Part shown: positions 1-5,878 of the stretch, piece after piece
Position numbering within the stretch: position 1 is the stretch's first letter
Layout of the letters: each line of letters starts with the position of its first letter
Assembly (NCBI GenBank): GCA_947175715.1
Contig: CAMWOD010000089.1
Coordinates: 1 to 5,878 of the forward strand
Source of the DNA: an uncultured Porphyromonadaceae bacterium
Lineage (GTDB): Bacteria > Bacteroidota > Bacteroidia > Bacteroidales > Muribaculaceae
Direction: 5' to 3'
DNA length: 5,878 bases
Translations under genes and position numbers: made by a program
The notes under the pieces: model-generated
Databases searched by the model: none
Told to the model about the DNA's origin: nothing
The model's input: the letters and a program-made list of their open reading frames with translations, nothing else

Positions 1-936
1 TTTCGAAAAATATGCCTTGATGAATCCCACTCCGTAGCCATAAAGCTGTATGAGTGAGGCAGGTACAGCCATTAACGCTATTTTCAGCGACTTGGTCGAC
101 ATCATCGCAGCTGCAAAGACAGCAAGGATATAAAACGCCAGCGGCAGAATACACCACCAACGCCATAATATGGATAGCAATACCAACGCCACAGAGCCGA
201 TGGTGAAAACAGCCGGGAGAGTGTGCACCAGCTTCATCGAGCCTGGGTAGAGCAGCTTCAGTGTGATACGAGACATACCAAACACATACACCTGGCGGAA
301 GAATTTGCGCCAGCTCAATCTGCGCTTATGATACACTGGGCAACTACGCAACAAGCCTATTGAAAAACCGGCCTGACGTATGCGGGTAGACATGTCGATA
401 TCCTCGGAGAACATTTCGCGGAAGCCACCCACCTGGTCATACACCTTGCGCGAGAAGCCCATGTTGAATGTGCGTGGCGTAAATTTCTCCATGCTCACCT
501 TGCCACCACGAATACCGCCGGTGGTGAGGAATGAAGTCATCGCGAAGTTGATGGCCTTCTGTGTGTCAGTGAATGAGCTATGGGCTGCATCAGGGCCCCC
601 GAAGCAGTAGAGCGGATTCAGTGACAACTCCTTTTCGATTGTGGCAAAGTAGGTAGGAGGTATCACACAGTCACTATCGAAAAATATGAAATAATCGCCC
701 GTAGCACGCTCCATGCCATAATTTCGGGCTATCGACCTACCCTCGTTGGATTTGAAATAGTATTTTAGATCGAAAGAAGGTGAATACTCCTTGCACACAT
801 CACCGCACGGCTGTGTTGAACCATCCTCGACTATCAACACTTCAAAATTTTTGACAGTCTGCGATGCAAGTGAGTCGAGAAGGTCGCGCACCTCATCGAT
901 GCGATTGTACACCGGCACAATTACTGAAAATTTCAT
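1..936 (-). CDS. Family 2 glycosyltransferase with C-terminal membrane segments, 3' end cut by the window
   Basis: The frame is open for 312 codons from an ATG at 936-934 to base 1 with no stop, so the C-terminus lies outside the window. The protein opens with the GT-A nucleotide-sugar fold (VIVPVYNR at residues 5-12, EDGS at 37-40). A DSD metal-binding motif sits at 87-89 and a likely catalytic-base SEDID at 177-181. After the catalytic domain come HKRRLSWRKFF (204-214) and three hydrophobic stretches, about 239-257, 261-279 and 286-306. This suggests an inner-membrane-anchored enzyme with a cytoplasmic active site. Such enzymes transfer a sugar from an NDP- or lipid-linked donor to a glycan or lipid acceptor; the substrate cannot be read from the sequence. 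It starts 25 nt after aguB ends and is probably the last visible gene of that operon. No Shine-Dalgarno is seen, as is usual in Bacteroidetes. The GT2 call is firm; the biological role is unknown. Confidence 0.9.
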   Translation of the reverse strand, partial: MKFSVIVPVYNRIDEVRDLLDSLASQTVKNFEVLIVEDGSTQPCGDVCKEYSPSFDLKYYFKSNEGRSIARNYGMERATGDYFIFFDSDCVIPPTYFATIEKELSLNPLYCFGGPDAAHSSFTDTQKAINFAMTSFLTTGGIRGGKVSMEKFTPRTFNMGFSRKVYDQVGGFREMFSEDIDMSTRIRQAGFSIGLLRSCPVYHKRRLSWRKFFRQVYVFGMSRITLKLLYPGSMKLVHTLPAVFTIGSVALVLLSILWRWWCILPLAFYILAVFAAAMMSTKSLKIALMAVPASLIQLYGYGVGFIKAYFSK

Positions 937-961
937 ATATCGTTAGTGCTGAGTGTGGTGT

Positions 962-1837
962 TTAGTCTATAAATCGCTTTGTGAGACCTGCGTACGCATC
1001 TATGCGTCGATCGCGCAAGAATGGCCACCAACGGCGCACTTGCTCCGAGCGCTTCAGGTCAACATCAATTAGCTCTGTACACTCACTATCTACGGGAGCG
1101 CGAAACAGGAACTCACCTTGCGGGCCGGCCACGAATGAGCTACCCCAGAATGTAATACCGCCGGTAACTCCTGATTCATCGGGCTCATAACCCACACGAT
1201 TTACAGCTACCACTGGCAATCCATTGGCCACAGCATGTCCGCGCTGCACGGTCACCCATGCTTCGAGCTGACGTGCCTGCTCTTCGGGGGTATCGGTACT
1301 TTCAGTGCCTATAGCTGTGGGATAAATCAGCATTTCAGCCCCGCGCAACGCCATCAAACGCCCTGCCGCCTGGGACCCATGCTCCCAACACACCAGCACA
1401 CCAAGTTTACCAACGCTGGTGCTAATAGGTTCGAAGCCCAAGTCGCCCGGCGTGAAGTAGAACTTCTCATAATATGCCGGATCATCCGGTATATGCATCT
1501 TGCGGTATTTTCCAGCCAGCGAGCCGTCGCTCTCATACACCAGAGCTGTGTTGTGATAAAGCCCCGGAGCTCGGCGCTCAAAGATCGAAGTGACAAGCAC
1601 CACTCCGGTCTCACGTGCCACCTGTGAATAAAATTCAGTGGTGTACGATGGTATGTCAACCGCAAGATCGCACTTATCAACCGCTTCCGTCTGACAGAAG
1701 TAAGGAGTATCGTGCAATTCCTGATTGATAACAAGCTTAGCTCCCTTTGCAGCGAGTTCTCGTGTCTTTTGGGCTATGCGACGCCGATTATAGTCAGCGT
1801 CAGCTGTATTCTGTTGCTGTATAATTCCTATTAGCAT
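962..1837 (-). CDS. aguB: N-carbamoylputrescine amidase (nitrilase superfamily), with an altered nucleophile motif
   Basis: This 291-residue protein matches N-carbamoylputrescine amidase, which hydrolyses N-carbamoylputrescine to putrescine, CO2 and ammonia in the cytoplasm. The nitrilase Glu-Lys-Cys triad is visible: E40 in NQELHDTPYFCQ, K113 in YRKMHIPDDPAYYEKF, and C150 in VLVCWE. Other family hallmarks are YHNTALVY (94-101), IYPTAIG (171-177), HAVANGLPVVAVNRVG (201-216) and WWPFLRDRRID near the C-terminus. Length is normal for the family. The oddity is directly after the nucleophile: from memory the family has CW-D-Q-W-[FY]-P-E-A-A-R, whereas this protein reads CWEHGSQAAGR (150-160). Spacing to the following LMALRGAE is unchanged. 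The gene lies 12 nt downstream of aguA, the preceding enzyme of the same pathway, which strongly supports the assignment. Activity is uncertain because of the altered motif. Confidence 0.92.
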   Translation of the reverse strand: MLIGIIQQQNTADADYNRRRIAQKTRELAAKGAKLVINQELHDTPYFCQTEAVDKCDLAVDIPSYTTEFYSQVARETGVVLVTSIFERRAPGLYHNTALVYESDGSLAGKYRKMHIPDDPAYYEKFYFTPGDLGFEPISTSVGKLGVLVCWEHGSQAAGRLMALRGAEMLIYPTAIGTESTDTPEEQARQLEAWVTVQRGHAVANGLPVVAVNRVGYEPDESGVTGGITFWGSSFVAGPQGEFLFRAPVDSECTELIDVDLKRSEQVRRWWPFLRDRRIDAYAGLTKRFID

Positions 1838-1849
1838 GTCAGCTATATT

Positions 1850-2875
1850 TTAATAAGGTAACTGCATGGTGGCGCAGTGCAGCGATCCATGCTGTCGTAT
1901 CAAAGCTCGGCAATCAATGCCGATTATCTTGTGATTCTTGAATACTCCACCTATGATTTCGAGAGCCTTGGCATCGTTGGCGGGCTGAGCGTAGGTGGGC
2001 ACGAAGACGGCCTCAGATGTTACAAGGAAATTGGCGTAGGTGGCAGGCAGTCGTTCCCCCGACGCGACATCGTATATGCCGTCGGGCCAAGGTAGCGCCA
2101 CAAGCGTGTAGCTATTACCGTCAACGTCGGTGAGCTGTTCAAGGTCGGCCTTCATGCTTTGCAAAGGTGCGAAATGAGGGTCATTTTCGTCGTCACAAGC
2201 CACATATAATATTGTGCCGTCGGGGGCAAAACGGGCTAATGTGTCGATGTGCGAGTCGGTGTCATCCCCTGCAAGATTGCCATGGTCGACCCACAACACC
2301 TTTTCAACCCCAAGTGTACGTATCAGGTAGCGCTCAATCTCTTCGCGTGAAGACTGGCCGTTGCGGTTGGGCGACATCAGGCAGCGTGTAGTCGTAAGAA
2401 GGGCTCCATGCCCATCGCTCTCGATACTGCCACCTTCGAGCACGAAGTTCAATCGGTTGGCATAGTCGCACGAGGCGCCATATAGTCGCTGATTTACGAG
2501 ATTATCTTTATCGGCCGCAAACTTTAGACCCCACCCATTGAATTTAAAATCATTAAGCACATATTTTCCGTCATCGATTGTGGTGATTGGGCCATAGTCG
2601 CGAGTCCATGTATCATTGGTGTCAAGCGGTATCACCTCCACAGCATCGATAGCATCACCCAAATGGCTATGTAGCTTTTGTAAAGTTTCGGCCGTGATGG
2701 CAGGATGCACGAGCAGCCGCACTTTCACATATTTGGCCAGTTGCTCAATGATATTGAGGTAGCAACTCTCCACCTCATCGAGCATATATTCCCAGTCGGA
2801 AAACTTATGGGGCCACGTCAGTAGCACTGCATTGTCTATCTCCCATTCAGCGGGAAGTCGCCGGCGGTCACTCAT
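1850..2875 (-). CDS. aguA: Agmatine deiminase (agmatine iminohydrolase)
   Basis: This 341-residue cytoplasmic enzyme of the guanidino-group-modifying (peptidyl-arginine-deiminase-like) superfamily converts agmatine to N-carbamoylputrescine and ammonia. Recognisable blocks are LPAEWEIDNAVLLTWPH near the N-terminus, NDTWTRDYGP (87-96, D93), LEGGSIESDG (146-155, E147), DDTDSHIDTLARF (204-216, H209 and D211) and HGSLHCATMQLP (329-340). C334 is the expected nucleophile that forms the covalent amidino intermediate, so all catalytic positions appear intact. I chose the ATG at 2875-2873, giving MSDRRRLPAEWE. An in-frame start at 2986 would add 37 residues unlike the family and read through most of the upstream gene. 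With the chosen start the two genes overlap by 8 nt (ATGAGTGA), which suggests translational coupling. The product feeds AguB, encoded 12 nt downstream. Confidence 0.95.
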   Translation of the reverse strand: MSDRRRLPAEWEIDNAVLLTWPHKFSDWEYMLDEVESCYLNIIEQLAKYVKVRLLVHPAITAETLQKLHSHLGDAIDAVEVIPLDTNDTWTRDYGPITTIDDGKYVLNDFKFNGWGLKFAADKDNLVNQRLYGASCDYANRLNFVLEGGSIESDGHGALLTTTRCLMSPNRNGQSSREEIERYLIRTLGVEKVLWVDHGNLAGDDTDSHIDTLARFAPDGTILYVACDDENDPHFAPLQSMKADLEQLTDVDGNSYTLVALPWPDGIYDVASGERLPATYANFLVTSEAVFVPTYAQPANDAKALEIIGGVFKNHKIIGIDCRALIRQHGSLHCATMQLPY

Positions 2876-3104
2876 CGTCGTAATCTTGAAGAGAGTCCCA
2901 CACTGAGTCGCGCTGCTCCTTATACTCATCGGCATAGTCGCGAAAACCGTGTTTTTCCGTGCTACCCACTGTGTGGCACCATTCACGGTATTCGGCCAAA
3001 AGCTCAGCGTCTTCGGCCAAAGCCTTCTTAAACTCCGCTTCTGCGATGTCTATGCTGCTGTGCTCGGCGAGTAGCTGTTCGAAATAATGAGTTATATCGT
3101 ACAT
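2868..3104 (-). CDS. Small acidic conserved-looking protein of unknown function, first gene of the polyamine operon
   Basis: This 78-residue protein has 22 Asp/Glu and 7 Lys/Arg, a net charge near -15. It has no signal peptide or membrane segment, so it should be cytoplasmic. The first half (about 5-42) looks largely alpha-helical, with an IDIAEAEFKKALAEDAELLAEY pattern split by acidic residues. It is followed by WCHTVGSTEKHGF (42-54), the part most likely to be a conserved motif, and an acidic C-terminal tail ending DYDDE. I recall similar short proteins beside agmatine deiminase in other Bacteroidales, but cannot verify this here and know no function. It is supported as a gene by its position: it starts about 20 nt after a good promoter, and its TGA overlaps the aguA start by 8 nt. 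A regulatory or partner role for AguA is only a guess. Confidence 0.85.
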   Translation of the reverse strand: MYDITHYFEQLLAEHSSIDIAEAEFKKALAEDAELLAEYREWCHTVGSTEKHGFRDYADEYKEQRDSVWDSLQDYDDE

Positions 3105-3130
3105 TTTTCTGTCATAAAGGGTTTGGGGGT

Positions 3131-3162
3131 CAAATTTAAGTCATTTTGCCCGATTTGTCAAT
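3131..3162 (-). promoter_or_regulatory. Promoter of the polyamine/glycosyltransferase operon
   Basis: Read on the minus strand, a TTG (-33 element) at 3161-3159 is followed after 20 bp by TAAATTTG at 3138-3131. This matches the Bacteroidetes primary-sigma -7 consensus TAnnTTTG. Transcription should start at about 3120-3125, giving a leader of roughly 20 nt before the small acidic protein. Box match and spacing are both good; the assignment is by consensus only. Confidence 0.65.
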
Positions 3163-3179
3163 ATTTTTCATTAATTTTG
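3145..3179 (+). promoter_or_regulatory. Likely promoter of the Wzi-like gene, overlapping the divergent promoter
   Basis: TAATTTTG at 3172-3179 fits the Bacteroidetes -7 consensus TAnnTTTG, with the typical GCA directly after it. Upstream TTTG candidates for the -33 element are at 3145-3148 (23 bp spacer) and 3154-3157 (14 bp spacer). Neither has the usual spacing of about 19-21 bp, so the -7 box is better supported than the -33 box. The expected start near 3185 leaves a leader of about 45 nt before the ATG at 3230. Confidence 0.5.
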
Positions 3180-3229
3180 CAATCAAGCACATTAATGTAC
3201 AACACTTAACAAGTAGCATCACATTTTTA

Positions 3230-4735
3230 ATGCGTACCTTTCTACTTTTAGCTTCTATAGCGATAGGGAGCGTCACCGTCTCCGCCGAAATCGACATAAA
3301 CTATCGCATAGGGTTGACCGGAAATGCCGGAAGCGGCGACTTTGCCCCGACACTCATTACCAACAATAATCACGGCGTCACCACTTCGCCCTACGGCATA
3401 GCAGCCAGGGGTACAGCATGGAAATCGCTCGAAACAGCTAAGCGCTTAAGCTGGGGTGCCGGCGTAGATCTCATAGGCGACTATGCCTCGAGCATCACTT
3501 ACTCTAAATACGATGCCGACAGCCGCACATGGTATGACCACCCGATGCATCCGCCGAGAGCTTGGATTCAGCAACTCTACGGCGAAGTGAAATTCCGTGG
3601 AGTATTTCTCACCGCCGGCCTTAAGGAGTATGAATCGGGGATGGTAAACCATAAGCTATCGAGCGGCGACCTTAATTTCAGCGGCAACACACGTCCGTTG
3701 CCAGGATTCAGGACCGGATTTATCGATTTTCAAAACATACCATTCACCAACGGGTGGTTGCAAATCCAGGGTGAGATAGGTTATTTCAAGTCGACCGACA
3801 ACGATTGGACCAAGCAACACTTCAATTTTTACTATGGTTGCATCAACCAGGGATGGTGGTACAACTATAAGCGTGCGTATTTCCGCACCAAACCTACCGA
3901 GCGGCTGTCAGTAACGTTCGGATGCCAGGCTTCAGCGCAGTTCTCGGGCGACATCACTAATTATGTTGAAGGCAAGGTCACAAACTACCGACAACATAAG
4001 CTAAAGTTCGCCGACTTCTTCGAAATGCTAATTCCGCAGACCGGCGAGGAATATTACAAAGGTAACCACGTAGGCTCATGGGATCTGAAAGCCAGATACC
4101 GCCTCAACAACGGCGATAAAGTGTACGGCTACTTCCAGTGGTTGTGGGAGGACGGCTCGGGTGTGGGCAAGCTCAACGGACTGGACGGTCTTTGGGGGTT
4201 GGAATATAAGCGAGCCAACGGAGGCTTAGTAAGCGGAGCCGTTGTAGAGTATTTCGACTTCTGCAATCAGTCTGGACCTATACACTGGGATCCTGTAGAT
4301 TCTCCTGGCACCACCCTCACCGGCGAAGCCACTGGATTTGATAATTATTACAACAATAATATGCAGAACGGCTATGCCATCTACGGGCTCGCTATCGGCT
4401 CGCCGATTTTCCCCTCTACGTTCTACAATCTTCAGGGGCAGAACCTGTTTCTATGCAACCGCCTGCACGGATTCCATGTCGGCGTCCTTGGTGATATTAC
4501 CCCGCATCTCGATTACCGCATGCTTTTCACCTACCGAAAGGGGTTTGGCACCGGACTGATACCGTTTATCCATGCCCGCGAGTCGACATCGATGATGGTG
4601 GAGTGTAACTACCGTATGCCATCGGTCGAAGGACTTGCCGTAAAGGGTCAGTTGGCTTTTGATGCCGGCAAGCTCCAAGGCAACAATTTCGGCGCGCTCC
4701 TCACAGTTAGCTATTCAGGCAAGCTGAGCTTCTAA
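3230..4735 (+). CDS. Wzi-family outer-membrane beta-barrel protein (capsule-assembly Wzi-like)
   Basis: This 501-residue protein is preceded by a clear signal peptide (MRTFLLLASIAIGSVTVSA, likely cleaved after A19). It ends in phenylalanine (GKLSF), typical of outer-membrane barrels, and shows alternating aromatic/polar strands throughout. Blocks recalled from Bacteroidetes Wzi-like proteins are GLKEYESGMVNHKLSSGDL (130-148) with SGNTRPLPGF (151-160), YGYFQWLWEDGSG (299-311) and NNMQNGYAIYGLAIGSPIF (376-394). E. coli Wzi is an outer-membrane lectin that anchors capsule to the surface; in Bacteroidetes many paralogs occur whose ligands are unknown. I chose the ATG at 3230 because it begins the signal peptide. 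An earlier in-frame start at 3146 would lie upstream of the -7 box and add 28 residues before the signal. It heads a plus-strand set with a lipoprotein and a phosphatase, and no capsule-cluster genes are seen next to it. A general porin is the alternative. Confidence 0.83.
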   Translation: MRTFLLLASIAIGSVTVSAEIDINYRIGLTGNAGSGDFAPTLITNNNHGVTTSPYGIAARGTAWKSLETAKRLSWGAGVDLIGDYASSITYSKYDADSRTWYDHPMHPPRAWIQQLYGEVKFRGVFLTAGLKEYESGMVNHKLSSGDLNFSGNTRPLPGFRTGFIDFQNIPFTNGWLQIQGEIGYFKSTDNDWTKQHFNFYYGCINQGWWYNYKRAYFRTKPTERLSVTFGCQASAQFSGDITNYVEGKVTNYRQHKLKFADFFEMLIPQTGEEYYKGNHVGSWDLKARYRLNNGDKVYGYFQWLWEDGSGVGKLNGLDGLWGLEYKRANGGLVSGAVVEYFDFCNQSGPIHWDPVDSPGTTLTGEATGFDNYYNNNMQNGYAIYGLAIGSPIFPSTFYNLQGQNLFLCNRLHGFHVGVLGDITPHLDYRMLFTYRKGFGTGLIPFIHARESTSMMVECNYRMPSVEGLAVKGQLAFDAGKLQGNNFGALLTVSYSGKLSF

Positions 4736-4782
4736 AACCTCCTTTTTTGCTTCATCATTTTATCTTAAAGATGACTACAATA

Positions 4783-5247
4783 ATGAGAAAATTTATAGCT
4801 ATGCTGCTTTTTACCACGATATGTTGTGTGGTTTTGAGCAGCTGTAACAGTAATAATGGTGACATAGGCCCATGGTATGGACATTGGAAACTCACCGAAA
4901 TCCGCATAAATGGAGAAGTTGACCCACAGTATGATGGTAATATATTCTGGGCATTCCAAAATTCGGTGGTGCAGATGACCCAAATTCGCTCGGCCGCCGA
5001 CTACGAAAGCCGTTGGGGCTCTTGGAGCCAGAATGGCGACGAACTAACACTCGACTTCAGCCACCACGACAATCTCTCGGAAATCGATCCATCCACGGCT
5101 TGGCGCTATATGCCTCCAGCAGCCACTCACCTTGAGGCGGGCATCAACAAACTTCACATCGACAAGCTGTCTGGCTCAAACATTCGACTCTCATACAACG
5201 CTCCCGACGGCAACGTCTACACTTACTACCTCAAAGCCTGGAAGTAG
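4783..5247 (+). CDS. Small lipocalin-like lipoprotein of unknown function
   Basis: From the ATG at 4783 this encodes 154 residues with a type II signal peptide. A basic MRK start is followed by a hydrophobic stretch and the lipobox LSSC, so C21 would be lipidated and become the mature N-terminus. Soon after comes a G-x-W motif (GHWKLTEIRINGE, about 33-45), then alternating short strands with SRWGSWSQNGDELTLDF in the middle and VYTYYLKAWK at the end. This is the pattern of small lipocalin-like beta-barrel lipoproteins common in Bacteroidetes. Residues after the cysteine (NSNNGDIG) lack a dense acidic surface-export signal, so periplasmic orientation is somewhat more likely than surface exposure. 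Another ATG at 4771 would add four residues and is nearly as good; a TTG at 4747 is unlikely. It starts 47 nt after the Wzi-like gene and ends 3 nt before the phosphatase, so it is probably cotranscribed. No function is known to me. Confidence 0.85.
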   Translation: MRKFIAMLLFTTICCVVLSSCNSNNGDIGPWYGHWKLTEIRINGEVDPQYDGNIFWAFQNSVVQMTQIRSAADYESRWGSWSQNGDELTLDFSHHDNLSEIDPSTAWRYMPPAATHLEAGINKLHIDKLSGSNIRLSYNAPDGNVYTYYLKAWK

Positions 5248-5250
5248 CGC

Positions 5251-5841
5251 ATGGTCACAATCTCAGCCTTCGACTTTGACGGCACGATCACACGTCGTGA
5301 CACGTTGTCTCTGTTCATAAGGCATGTGGTGGGTCTATGGCGCTACTATTGGTTGGTGACGACCATGTTGATTCCCATAGCATCGGCGCTACTGGGCATC
5401 GGTGACAGAGGAAAAGTGAAGGAGCGTTTGCTTGGCAAAGTATTAGGACACATGCCACTGTCCCAGCTGCAACATTATGCCTACACTTTCCGCATTAAAT
5501 ACGACAACATCCTCCGACCTAAGGCGATTGCCAAAATACGCCGAGCGCTCGACATGGGGCATCGGGTAGTTGTGATTACAGCCAGCCCCGAAGAATGGGT
5601 ATCACCCTTCTTTGCCGACAGGCGCATCTCAGTGGTAGGCACACAGCTTGCCGACGAAAACGGACTCCTGACAGGTAAATTCTCCACCCCCAATTGTTAC
5701 GGTGCTGAAAAGCTGCGGCGCCTTGAGGCCTTGATACCCCGCGATACCTGGGCACGCCTGATAGCTTACGGCGATTCACGCGGCGACAAAGAACTGCTCG
5801 CCGCAGCCGACGAAGCTCACTTCCGCCCCTTCCGAAAATAA
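5251..5841 (+). CDS. HAD-IB superfamily phosphatase with a hydrophobic cap segment
   Basis: This 196-residue protein has the four HAD motifs in order: DFDGT (8-12, nucleophile D8 and acid/base D10), VVVITAS (106-112, T110), K154 in NCYGAEKL, and GDSRGD (174-179, D175 and D179). The layout, with the cap between motifs I and II, fits subfamily IB (SerB-like hydrolases). A strongly hydrophobic stretch at about 33-50 (YWLVTTMLIPIASALLGI) could dip into the membrane. This recalls PgpC, the phosphatidylglycerophosphate phosphatase of enterobacteria, so a lipid phosphate is one plausible substrate, but this is inference. Length is typical of subfamily IB. It begins 3 nt after the lipoprotein stop and is surely in the same transcript. 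The stop TAA at 5839-5841 is followed by only 37 nt of window with no terminator visible. The phosphatase fold is firm; the substrate is unknown. Confidence 0.92.
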   Translation: MVTISAFDFDGTITRRDTLSLFIRHVVGLWRYYWLVTTMLIPIASALLGIGDRGKVKERLLGKVLGHMPLSQLQHYAYTFRIKYDNILRPKAIAKIRRALDMGHRVVVITASPEEWVSPFFADRRISVVGTQLADENGLLTGKFSTPNCYGAEKLRRLEALIPRDTWARLIAYGDSRGDKELLAAADEAHFRPFRK

Positions 5842-5878
5842 TGCTTATCGCCCCATTGCCAGGGTAGAATTGTAGTAG

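Noticed and set aside
380..610. Plus-strand open frame within the glycosyltransferase gene
   Set aside because: It is antisense to a region encoding conserved GT2 motifs and has no independent coding support.
1235..1627. 130-codon plus-strand open frame antisense to aguB
   Set aside because: It is the mirror of a strongly conserved enzyme gene, has no promoter or domain, and its translation has no recognisable motif.
1354..1734. 126-codon minus-strand open frame inside aguB
   Set aside because: It is an alternate frame of aguB with arginine-rich, motif-free translation. It is not the frame that reads W-V-P, so it does not represent a frameshifted piece of the enzyme.
2876..2986. 37-residue N-terminal extension of agmatine deiminase
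   Set aside because: It is unlike the family N-terminus and is read out of frame through the upstream small gene. The ATG at 2875 gives the normal start and length.
3204..3214. Short inverted repeat ACTT-AAC-AAGT in the leader of the Wzi-like gene
   Set aside because: A 4-bp stem is too short to support an operator or hairpin and is expected by chance.
3146..3229. Upstream start for the Wzi-like gene
   Set aside because: It lies upstream of the likely -7 box and would bury the signal peptide behind 28 extra residues.
4747..4782. TTG start for the lipoprotein
   Set aside because: It would put 12 residues before a well-formed signal peptide. ATG codons at 4771 and 4783 are better.
5841..5867. 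ATG overlapping the phosphatase stop (TAATG), suggesting a following coupled gene
   Set aside because: The frame stops after eight codons (M-L-I-A-P-L-P-G), so there is no evidence of a gene.

Overview
The window looks like a chromosomal piece of a Bacteroidales gut-type bacterium, perhaps Muribaculaceae or a relative. The evidence is the Bacteroidetes-style promoter boxes (TAnnTTTG), the near absence of Shine-Dalgarno sequences, a Bacteroidetes-type Wzi outer-membrane protein and a lipobox lipoprotein. Family assignments come from recalled motifs, not from a database search. The window holds seven protein genes, one of them cut by the left edge, and almost no non-coding DNA.

Left part (1-3104, minus strand): a tight four-gene operon read right to left. 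A small acidic protein of unknown function overlaps agmatine deiminase (aguA) by 8 nt. N-carbamoylputrescine amidase (aguB) follows after 12 nt. A family 2 glycosyltransferase follows after 25 nt and runs off the left edge. AguA and AguB carry out consecutive steps, agmatine to N-carbamoylputrescine to putrescine, so the core of the operon is putrescine synthesis from arginine-derived agmatine.

Middle (3105-3229): a short divergent control region. A good minus-strand promoter (TTG, 20 bp, TAAATTTG) lies interleaved with a likely plus-strand promoter (-7 box TAATTTTG).

Right part (3230-5841, plus strand): a Wzi-family outer-membrane beta-barrel protein, a small lipocalin-like lipoprotein, and a HAD-IB phosphatase with a hydrophobic segment in its cap region. 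The last two are only 3 nt apart. This half looks like a cell-envelope operon.

The most notable anomaly is in AguB. The protein is canonical along its length except directly after the catalytic cysteine, where the highly conserved W-[FY]-P-E block is replaced by unrelated residues of the same length. One base out of frame, the DNA there still reads W-V-P. I see no mobile element, CRISPR array, tRNA or rRNA, and nothing that amounts to a clearly new system.
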